Assembly (NCBI RefSeq): GCF_000734895.2
Contig: NZ_CP011382.1
Location: 1,280,700 to 1,344,699 of the forward strand
DNA: 64,000 bases
Direction of reading: 5' to 3'
Origin: Calothrix sp. 336/3
GTDB taxonomy: Bacteria > Cyanobacteriota > Cyanobacteriia > Cyanobacteriales > Nostocaceae
Below the pieces are notes generated by a model. That model did not search any database, was not told the origin of the DNA, and saw only the letters and a program-made list of their open reading frames with translations. A program made the translations under genes and the position numbers. Positions 27,856-35,272 of the stretch are shown here, one piece after another (within the stretch, counting starts at the first letter, position 1; the number at the start of each line of letters is the position of its first letter).

Positions 27856-29496
27856 ATGAGCAATCTAATTCTGGTTGTAGATGATGATGTGTTGCTGCGC
27901 ACACAAATGAGTCAGTTATTAACAGCTACAGGGTATCAAGTGGCTGAAGCTAGTAACGGAGTTGAAGCTTTATCTTTGTATACTCAGTTACAGCCAGATA
28001 TGTTGCTGCTCAATGCTCAAATTCCAGAAATAGATGGTTTCCAAGTCTGTGAACAGGTGCGATCGCTACCCGGTGGACAGGAAATACCAGTATTAATTAT
28101 TACGGGGATGTATGACCAAGCAGCCATCGAAAAAGCCTTTGCCGTGGGAGCAACGGACTTTATCATCAAACCGATTCAATGGCAGGTATTAGCGCAACGG
28201 GCAGGGAGATTGCTCAATAGCAGTCAAATGATGAAAGAACTGCAAAAACAAAATCGGCGATCGCAACTATTTGCCGACATCACCCTGAAAATTCGTCAAT
28301 CCCTACAAATAGATGAAACCCTGCAAACCAGCGTCACGGAAGTGCAAAAGCTGTTGCAAGCTGACCGGGTAGTAATTTTACGGATGCGAAGTGACTTCTC
28401 TGTCACCGTGGTCAAAGAAGCCGTAATTCCAGGAACCATGGAAATTCTGGGAAGAAATATTATCGATCCCTGCTTTCAAGAATGCTACATCGAAAAGTAT
28501 CGCCAAGGACACATCAGTGCCATCGATGACATTTATACAGCAAATATTCAACCCTGCCATATCGCCTTTCTGCAACAATTTGGTGTTCGAGCTAACTTAG
28601 TAGTCCCCATCATCCTGCAAAATCAACTTTGGGGATTATTAATCGCCCACCAATGTCGCAATACCCGTCATTGGACAGAATGGGAAACAGAGCTACTCAA
28701 GCAATTAGCCGATCAAATGGGTATTGCCCTTGCCCAAGGCAAGCTTTTAGAGCAGGAAACCCGACAACGGCAAGAACTGATACGCTCTAATCAAGAACTC
28801 CAGGAATTTGCTTTTATTGCCTCCCACGACTTACAGGAGCCCCTACGGAAAATTAAAACCTTTGGCGATCGCCTAAAAGCTAATTGTGGCGATACCCTCT
28901 CACCCCAAGGTAAAGACTACCTCGACAGAATGCAAAATGCTGCCCGCAGAATGCAGATTCTCATCGATGACTTATTAGCCCTCTCCCGCGTCACCACTAG
29001 AGCACAACCATTTATACCAGTACATCTGGCTGACATTGCTCAAGAAGTTATTTCCGACTTAGAAATTACGATTCAGCAAAATAACGCCCAAATCACAGTC
29101 GGAGAACTTCCCACCATCGATGCCGATCCCCTACAAATGCGGCAGTTATTCCAAAATCTCATCGTCAATGCTTTAAAATTTCACCACCCCCAGATTTCAC
29201 CCCACATCAAAATTCAGAGTCAAATCCAATCCACCCCCGTAGATACTATTGCTAACCATCCTGAATATTGGCAAATCCACGTCATAGATAATGGTATTGG
29301 TTTTGAGGAAAAATATTTAGACCGTATTTTCAACGTTTTTCAACGTTTACATGGTCGCAGTGAATACGAAGGTACTGGTATCGGTTTAGCTATTTGCCGC
29401 AAAATCATAGAAATCCACAAGGGTGCTATTACAGCTATCAGTCAACCCGGAAAAGGGGCAACATTTATCATTACCTTACCTAAACACCATCGTTGA
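27856..29496 (+). CDS. Receiver-GAF-histidine kinase with degenerate receiver domain
   Basis: 546 aa from the ATG at 27856 (MSNLILVVDDD); an ATG at 27817 overlapping the previous stop is also in frame. The order is receiver (residues 1-125), GAF (about 150-300), phytochrome-type HisKA with FIASHDLQEPLRKIKTF near 320, and HATPase ending GTGIGLAICRKIIEIHKG. In the receiver, the acidic pocket VVDDD and the Lys in IIKPIQW are kept, but the phospho-acceptor is Asn53 (DMLLLNAQIPEIDG, codon AAT) in place of Asp. It should therefore not accept phosphate in the usual way and may act as a phosphorylation-independent input or binding domain. Operon with the upstream hybrid kinase. Confidence 0.9.
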   Translation: MSNLILVVDDDVLLRTQMSQLLTATGYQVAEASNGVEALSLYTQLQPDMLLLNAQIPEIDGFQVCEQVRSLPGGQEIPVLIITGMYDQAAIEKAFAVGATDFIIKPIQWQVLAQRAGRLLNSSQMMKELQKQNRRSQLFADITLKIRQSLQIDETLQTSVTEVQKLLQADRVVILRMRSDFSVTVVKEAVIPGTMEILGRNIIDPCFQECYIEKYRQGHISAIDDIYTANIQPCHIAFLQQFGVRANLVVPIILQNQLWGLLIAHQCRNTRHWTEWETELLKQLADQMGIALAQGKLLEQETRQRQELIRSNQELQEFAFIASHDLQEPLRKIKTFGDRLKANCGDTLSPQGKDYLDRMQNAARRMQILIDDLLALSRVTTRAQPFIPVHLADIAQEVISDLEITIQQNNAQITVGELPTIDADPLQMRQLFQNLIVNALKFHHPQISPHIKIQSQIQSTPVDTIANHPEYWQIHVIDNGIGFEEKYLDRIFNVFQRLHGRSEYEGTGIGLAICRKIIEIHKGAITAISQPGKGATFIITLPKHHR

Positions 29497-29751
29497 AACT
29501 ATTACTCTATCAGGGGTCAGGAAGTAGGGAGTAATGAGTAATCAGTAATCAGGAGTGACGGGATTTTAAACCCAAAATATCTGGGAATCAGGGAAAATTT
29601 ATTTCTGTTTGCCACCACCCATTACCTATTTACCCCTAAAAGGTTTATGATACCTGCATATGAAATTGCTGATTTTACAACTAATCACTCATATTTGTTG
29701 CAATTTAATAATAAATTAATCCCATAGGCTGCACAAAGGAGAAAATTCAGA
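29497..29751. repeat. Intergenic with short STRR-type repeat
   Basis: GAAGTAGGGAGTAATGAGTAATCAGTAATCAGG near 29520 is a degenerate 7-8 base tandem repeat of the AGTAATG type, also seen at 43885, 47485 and 51080. No gene is present. Confidence 0.6.
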
Positions 29752-30198
29752 GTGAAGGGTCGGCAAACAACGATTACTATTTTGATGGCTGATGATGATG
29801 ACGATGATTGTATGTTGGCTAGGGAGGCTTTAACAGAAAGTCATCTCCCCAATCATCTGCATATCGTCAAAGATGGAGAGGAGTTAATGGACTACTTGTA
29901 TCAGCGTGGTCGGTATACTGATGCCAACATCTCACCTCGTCCTGGTTTGATATTACTAGATTTAAATATGCCTAAAAAAGATGGTAGAGAAGCACTCAGG
30001 GAAATTAAAGCCCATCCCCAACTGCGGAAAATTCCTGTGATAGTTTTAACCACATCCAAGGCAGAGGAAGATATTCTGCGTACCTATGATTTGGGCGCAA
30101 ACTCTTTTATCATCAAGCCAGTCACCTTTGCTGCCTTAGTTGAAGTGATTAAAACTATTGGCAAATACTGGTTTGAAATCGTTGAACTGCCACTATAA
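29752..30198 (+). CDS. Rcp1-type single-domain response regulator
   Basis: 148 aa stand-alone receiver domain of the cyanobacterial Rcp1 kind, the usual partner of phytochrome-like kinases. Acidic pocket ADDDDDDCM, then LHIVKDGEELMDYLYQRGRY, phospho-acceptor Asp in LILLDLNMPKKDG, Thr in VLTTSKAEEDI and Lys in FIIKPVTF. There is no output domain. It begins at a GTG with GGAG in the sequence AAAGGAGAAAATTCAGAGTG upstream. The stop lies about 17 bases before the next gene's ATG. Confidence 0.93.
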   Translation: MKGRQTTITILMADDDDDDCMLAREALTESHLPNHLHIVKDGEELMDYLYQRGRYTDANISPRPGLILLDLNMPKKDGREALREIKAHPQLRKIPVIVLTTSKAEEDILRTYDLGANSFIIKPVTFAALVEVIKTIGKYWFEIVELPL

Positions 30199-30214
30199 AT
30201 ACTGGGAGGCAGCA

Positions 30215-32104
30215 ATGCAGAACCACCCCATCAGAGTTTTACTCATAGATGATGACGAGGATGACTATATCCTCACCCGTGATTGGATGGAAGAGTTTCA
30301 GGTGATTAATTGTCATCTGACATGGGTGAGTAATTATCAAGCAGCACGGGAAACCATTGCCAATCAAAATTATGATGTCTATTTGATAGATTACCGCTTA
30401 GGTGAAGGTAATGGCTTGGAATTGCTGCGAGAAGCCATGAGTCATGCGGTTTCTGCTCCAATTATTTTACTCACCGGGCAAGGTGACAAATCGATTGATA
30501 TTGAAGCTATGAAAGCTGGTGCCGCAGATTATTTAGAAAAAAGTCAATTGACTGCACCTTTGCTAGAACGCTCTATGCGCTATGCTTTGGAACGTAAACA
30601 AACAGAGCAAAAAATTCGTCAACAAGCTGCGTTATTGAATGTTGCCACCGATGCAATTTTTGTCCAAGATTTAGGCAATCAAATTCTCTTTTGGAATAAT
30701 GCCGCCGAAAAACTCTATGGTTGGAGTAAGGAAGAGGCAATAGGCAAAACCACCTTTGAACTTTGGCAAGAAAAAAATCTCTCTTTATTACCTGATGCTT
30801 TACAGCAATTAATGCAAGATGGTAGTTGGAAAGGAGAAATTTCCCAAACTACAAAGTCGGGGAAAAATATTACCGTCGAAAGTCGTTGGACTTTGGTACG
30901 AGAATTTGACCAAAAATCCCAGGCTATTTTAGTCGTTAATAGTGATATTACCCATAAAAAACAACTGGAATCTCAGTTTTTACGTGCCCAAAGATTAGAA
31001 AGCATCGGGACTTTAGCCAGTGGGATTGCCCACGATTTAAATAATGTTCTAGCTCCGATTTTAATGACTGCTCAGTTACTAGAATCACAATTAAAAGATG
31101 AGCGGAGTCAGAGGTTGTTATCAATCCTGATTAATAATGCCAAACGGGGAGCCAATTTAGTCAAACAAGTATTATCTTTTACTAGGGGAGTTGAGGGCGA
31201 TCGCACGCTGTTACAACTCAAACATTTAATCGTCGAAATTCAACAAGTTATCAAAGAAACTTTCCCCAAAAGCATTGACGTTGGGGTACTGATGCCAGAT
31301 GATCTCTGGACAGTATCTGCTGATGCTACCCAATTACACCAAGTCTTGATGAATTTGTGTGTGAATGCTCGTGATGCTATGCCAAATGGCGGACGTTTGA
31401 GCATTTGCGTGGAAAATTTCATCATCGATGAAAACTACGCTAAAATGCATCTGGATGCTCGCGTCGGTAACTACATCATCATTAAAGTTAGCGATACGGG
31501 TATGGGTATTACTGCGGAAAATCTCGACCGCATTTTTGAACCTTTTTTTACTACCAAAGAACTTGGTAAAGGGACTGGCTTGGGTTTATCTACTGTCATT
31601 GGTATTATTAAAAGTCACGGTGGTTTTGTGAACGTCAACAGCGAACTGAATAAAGGTAGTGAGTTTAAAGTATATTTGCCTGCACAACAAATTCCAGAAA
31701 TCCTAGGAGATATCGATCAGGAATTACCCACAGGTAACGGCGAATTAATTTTAGTGGTAGATGATGAAGATTCTATCCGTGATGTCACCAAAACATCCTT
31801 GGAAACCTATAATTACCAAGCAATTACAGCTTGTGACGGAATTGAGGCGATCGCCCTCTACGCAGAATACCGCGATCGTATCTCTGTTGTACTCACGGAT
31901 ATGCTCATGCCTTCCATGGACGGTATCACAACTATCCGCACTCTGCAAAAAATCAACCCTGGGGTGAAAATTATTGCCGTTAGTGGACTCAGCGCTAGTG
32001 ATAAAGTTAATGCTGCCACTGATATCGGAGTCAAAGCATTTCTCTGTAAACCCTACACAGCGAAACAACTACTACAAACTATTAGTAATGTCAAGAATAA
32101 TTAG
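30215..32104 (+). CDS. Hybrid histidine kinase REC-PAS-HisKA-HATPase-REC
   Basis: 629 aa from the ATG at 30215; upstream codons overlap the preceding regulator gene and are not needed. N-terminal receiver (LLIDDDEDDYILT, Asp in YLIDYRLGEGNG), PAS at about 140-255, HisKA with GTLASGIAHDLNNVLAP, HATPase with NLCVNARDAMPNGG and GTGLGLSTVIGI, and a C-terminal receiver with VVDDEDSIRDV and LTDMLMPSMDG. All phospho-sites are intact. The HisKA-HATPase-REC part is a close paralogue of the gene at 25766, while the N-terminal sensory halves differ. It probably works with the Rcp1-type regulator just upstream. Confidence 0.93.
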   Translation: MQNHPIRVLLIDDDEDDYILTRDWMEEFQVINCHLTWVSNYQAARETIANQNYDVYLIDYRLGEGNGLELLREAMSHAVSAPIILLTGQGDKSIDIEAMKAGAADYLEKSQLTAPLLERSMRYALERKQTEQKIRQQAALLNVATDAIFVQDLGNQILFWNNAAEKLYGWSKEEAIGKTTFELWQEKNLSLLPDALQQLMQDGSWKGEISQTTKSGKNITVESRWTLVREFDQKSQAILVVNSDITHKKQLESQFLRAQRLESIGTLASGIAHDLNNVLAPILMTAQLLESQLKDERSQRLLSILINNAKRGANLVKQVLSFTRGVEGDRTLLQLKHLIVEIQQVIKETFPKSIDVGVLMPDDLWTVSADATQLHQVLMNLCVNARDAMPNGGRLSICVENFIIDENYAKMHLDARVGNYIIIKVSDTGMGITAENLDRIFEPFFTTKELGKGTGLGLSTVIGIIKSHGGFVNVNSELNKGSEFKVYLPAQQIPEILGDIDQELPTGNGELILVVDDEDSIRDVTKTSLETYNYQAITACDGIEAIALYAEYRDRISVVLTDMLMPSMDGITTIRTLQKINPGVKIIAVSGLSASDKVNAATDIGVKAFLCKPYTAKQLLQTISNVKNN

Positions 32105-32287
32105 CAATTAATGGGAAGAATTTTTGGCGATAGAGCTACGCTCCGCCGATAGGGCGATCGCCTGCTTTCTCCAGAGCTTGACAGGTTGCAATTTTCTGTA
32201 TAAAACTGATGCCTTCTAAATAAGTGCGATGGCGATCGCATCTAATTAGATAGGACAATATTTGTGGTATCACGCACCCAGAAGATA

Positions 32288-32998
32288 ATGATAAAAATCA
32301 GAAAAACAACAATATTTATCCTGAGTTTGTGTTCATTCTTGTTTATTCCAGAGTCCCTAGCTCAAAATAAAATCAAAGTGATGCCCCTAGGAGATTCTAT
32401 TTGTGAAGATAATCAACCATTTTTGCGGCAGCAAGTAACCCAGGAAAAGTTACAAATTAACTGGGTAGGGAGTAAGAAAAATTCAGCATTGGCAGATCCA
32501 GAACATGAATGTCACGGTGGTTGGTCAGCCGCTCAGGTGTTAGGATTACCAGGGACGAAAATGCCTTGTTGGGAAGGTAAAAGCCCAGGAAATGTTTCCC
32601 AATGGGTGAAAGCAACAAAACCCGATGTGGTGTTAATGATGTTGGGGAGCAATGATTTTTTTGCAGACAATTGTCGGGGTGAACAAACCTCAAATACTTT
32701 AAAGACTTCTCTAGAAAAAATAGTCGATGAAATCTATAAAAATTCTCCTGGAGTGCATATAGCGATCGCCTCCCTTTCTCCCTTCAATTGGCAAGGAGGA
32801 AAGGAATCACAACAGTCGATAAATCTCTATATCCAGCAAATGGTGAAACAACGGCAACAACAAGGGCAGAAAATTTCCTTTGTGGATATTCATAACTCAG
32901 TTCCCCAGAATGGTTTTAAAGCAGATAATCTCCATTTGAATGATATTGGGAATCAGGCGATCGCCAAAACCTGGATACAAGCACTGAAAAAAATTTAG
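32288..32998 (+). CDS. Secreted SGNH/GDSL-family hydrolase
   Basis: About 236 aa. The N-terminus [21 protein letters not shown] ending in ESLAQN is a signal peptide, so the enzyme should be exported. The SGNH blocks are [10 protein letters not shown] (Ser nucleophile), GGWSAAQ (Gly), [11 protein letters not shown] (Asn) and [14 protein letters not shown] (catalytic Asp and His). The fold is common in esterases and carbohydrate acetylesterases; the substrate is unknown. The frame is open to a GTG at 32264, but the signal peptide fits the ATG at 32288 better. Confidence 0.88.
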   Translation: MIKIRKTTIFILSLCSFLFIPESLAQNKIKVMPLGDSICEDNQPFLRQQVTQEKLQINWVGSKKNSALADPEHECHGGWSAAQVLGLPGTKMPCWEGKSPGNVSQWVKATKPDVVLMMLGSNDFFADNCRGEQTSNTLKTSLEKIVDEIYKNSPGVHIAIASLSPFNWQGGKESQQSINLYIQQMVKQRQQQGQKISFVDIHNSVPQNGFKADNLHLNDIGNQAIAKTWIQALKKI

Positions 32999-33054
32999 GA
33001 GCAGGAAGACATGGCAAAAATCTGCAACAATATGGAAGCAAGACATCGGAGTTA

Positions 33055-33666
33055 ATGATGAATCCTCCCCAAACCTCAATGGAAAATACCCAATTATCTG
33101 GATGGATAGAAATTGGTAAAATTGTCGCACCCCAAGGTTTGCAGGGGGAAATACGGGTTTACCCAGAGACAGATTTCCCGGAACGTTTTGAGGAACCTGG
33201 AACCCGATGGTTATTATACCCAGGAACAACAGAACCCCAAGCTGTAGAGTTAATTTCGGGACGTTATTTAGATGGGAAAAATTTGTATGTGATTCAGCTA
33301 GCAGGAATTGAAAGTCGCTCTCAAGTTGATGAATTACGGGGTTGTAAATTATTAGTTGCAGAGAGCGATCGCCCAGAATTGGCAGAAGGGGAATATCATA
33401 TTTTAGATTTAATTGATTTACCTGTGTATCTGCAAGCATCTGGGGAGTTAGTCGGGAAAGTGGTAGATGTCCTCAGCGCTGGTAATGATTTACTAGAAGT
33501 GGAGTTTGATGCAGAATTTCTCCAGCAACAACCGAGTAAAAATCACAAAAAACAAACCAAAGTTCTCATTCCTTTTGTGATGGCGATCGCTCCTGTTGTA
33601 GATTTAGTTGCCAAACGCATTGAAATCACCCCTCCACCCGGTTTATTAGAGATTAATAATAGCTAG
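33055..33666 (+). CDS. rimM: Ribosome maturation factor RimM
   Basis: 203 aa. RimM helps 30S assembly, binding ribosomal protein S19 and the 16S rRNA head. N-terminal RimM domain has [26 protein letters not shown], and the C-terminal PRC barrel has [33 protein letters not shown] and [14 protein letters not shown]. Start choices are ATG at 33055, 33058 and 33079 (MENTQLSGW); the family begins close to the last, so the start may be shorter than given. It is not next to trmD or rpsP here. Confidence 0.93.
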   Translation: MMNPPQTSMENTQLSGWIEIGKIVAPQGLQGEIRVYPETDFPERFEEPGTRWLLYPGTTEPQAVELISGRYLDGKNLYVIQLAGIESRSQVDELRGCKLLVAESDRPELAEGEYHILDLIDLPVYLQASGELVGKVVDVLSAGNDLLEVEFDAEFLQQQPSKNHKKQTKVLIPFVMAIAPVVDLVAKRIEITPPPGLLEINNS

Positions 33667-33680
33667 GAAGGGAAGGTTTC

Positions 33681-34175
33681 TTATTTGACGCGCTCAATTA
33701 AAGGATTACTCAAAGCACATTTAAACTCAATAGCGCTAGAGTTAGTGTGGTAAACAGTACCAGAAACACGCACTCTATCCAAATAACCTACAGTTTTACC
33801 ATCATTGGTTTTGACTTTTAGGTCTTTATGGGTATAGGATTTCTGTACTTGAGATGTTTGATTCACCCCAGTCCCAAAATTACTACTCACACCAATTACT
33901 GGAGTCTCAGACTCTCCCGGATTGGCAATTATTCTACCACTTAATTTACGACCTAATTCCTGGGATGGACGCAAACGCAAAATTAAACTATTCCTTTCAA
34001 TTAACGTTGGTAAAGTTAGAAAACCCTCTACTGCAACTCGTTTACCATCATTACTTTGATTACAAACTGTATTAAAACTTGTGAGTTTACCCTGGGTGGG
34101 AGTTTCTGGTTTGCTTGTACATCCAGGTAACAAAATTAAACTAGCTAATAGTAAAAATACAGAATATCGTTTCAT
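33681..34175 (-). CDS. Hypothetical lipoprotein, 164 aa
   Basis: The N-terminus MKRYSVFLLLASLILLPGCTSKP carries a lipobox LLPGC, so the mature protein should start at Cys19 and be lipid-anchored. The body is beta-rich, GKRVAVEGFLTLPTLI ... LILRLRPSQELGRKLSGRI ... DGKTVGYLDRVRVSGTVYHT, which resembles an OB-like or small beta-barrel domain. The function is unknown. It is convergent with rimM, 14 bases away. Confidence 0.75.
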   Translation of the reverse strand: MKRYSVFLLLASLILLPGCTSKPETPTQGKLTSFNTVCNQSNDGKRVAVEGFLTLPTLIERNSLILRLRPSQELGRKLSGRIIANPGESETPVIGVSSNFGTGVNQTSQVQKSYTHKDLKVKTNDGKTVGYLDRVRVSGTVYHTNSSAIEFKCALSNPLIERVK

Positions 34176-34357
34176 TGTTTTGCACCTTGAGGAAACTGAT
34201 ATTCATATATCAATCATTTATCTCATATTTATGCAATTTATCTGACAAACTCCCCCAGAATAAACTGTATTCACTGCAACCAATTTCCTCAACCAGTCAA
34301 GGTAAGTTTATCCGGTGCGGTACATCTACCTTTTATGTTCACAGGGAGAGAAAAACA

Positions 34358-35095
34358 GTGCAAATTACAAAACGAAATGTGGAATTGAGAGTAGATGACA
34401 GTTTGATGCGTGTCTATGTCGCAGCACCAACCACAGCCGGAACCTATCCAGGTATCATTTTTTATAGTGATATTTATCAATTAGGTGGGGCAATGATACG
34501 CCTAGTTAACTACTTAGCAGGATTTGGTTATGTTGTTGCAGCCCCGGAAATTTTTCATCGTACCGAGGCGATCGCCCATGTAATTGAACCTGATGACTTG
34601 GGGAGAATGCGTGGGAATGATAATGCACGTCGCACTCCCGTTGCCGCTTACGATGCAGATGCTCAAGCTGTTCTAGAATTTCTCCAGGCAGATAGTTCTG
34701 TGACACCGGGTAAAATTGCTACCCTCGGCTTTTGTATCGGTGGACACCTCGCCTTCCGCACTGCTTTTGCTAGGGATATCAAGGCGGCTGTCTGTTGTTA
34801 CCCCACGGGCATTCCCAGTGGTAAACTGGGACAGGGTGTAGCTGATACCATCCATCGAGTCGGGGAAATCACTGGAGAAGTCCTACTGATTCTCGGTACC
34901 CTTGACCCCCATATCCCGGAAAATGACCGTCAAATTCTGATACAAGCTCTAGAAAATGCTCAGGTTCGCCATCAGGTGTGTTTGTATGCAGCAGAACATA
35001 CTTTTATGCGTGATGATGGTTATCGCTACGATGCGGCGGCTACCACCTCTGCCTGGGCAGAAATTATCACTTTTCTAGGGCGTATATTTACGTAG
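34358..35095 (+). CDS. Dienelactone hydrolase family protein
   Basis: About 245 aa alpha/beta hydrolase. Strand and nucleophile region IATLGFCIGGHLAFRTAF has the Cys nucleophile of dienelactone hydrolases (G-x-C-x-G-G), then catalytic Asp in LGTLDPHIPENDR and His in YAAEHTFMRDDGYRYD. The frame is open upstream to 34175, but the GTG at 34358 (MQITKRNVEL) has an AGGGAGAG ribosome site and gives the family's normal length; the upstream residues look non-conserved. The natural substrate in cyanobacteria is unknown. Confidence 0.88.
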   Translation: MQITKRNVELRVDDSLMRVYVAAPTTAGTYPGIIFYSDIYQLGGAMIRLVNYLAGFGYVVAAPEIFHRTEAIAHVIEPDDLGRMRGNDNARRTPVAAYDADAQAVLEFLQADSSVTPGKIATLGFCIGGHLAFRTAFARDIKAAVCCYPTGIPSGKLGQGVADTIHRVGEITGEVLLILGTLDPHIPENDRQILIQALENAQVRHQVCLYAAEHTFMRDDGYRYDAAATTSAWAEIITFLGRIFT

Positions 35096-35216
35096 AATAT
35101 TTCAGAAAGAGGGAGAAATTTAGGGCAAGGTGAATTTCCCATTTCCCAATTTTATGAACTATGATATCCCTTGTGAAAAAGCTCAATTATCTACAGAGAT
35201 TGTGTAGTTGAAAGTG

Positions 35217-35249
35217 TCAGAACCCTGATTTTTTAAAGTTGGGGTTCTA
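35217..35249 (+). terminator. Hairpin AGAACCC / GGGTTCT upstream of the kinase gene
   Basis: AGAACCCTGA...TTGGGGTTCT with an AT-rich loop, about 120 bases after the dienelactone hydrolase stop and 24 bases before the kinase start. It resembles the hairpin at 6926. It may end the upstream transcript or lie in the kinase leader. Confidence 0.4.
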
Positions 35250-35272
35250 GCAACCAAAATTGAATCTGAAAT

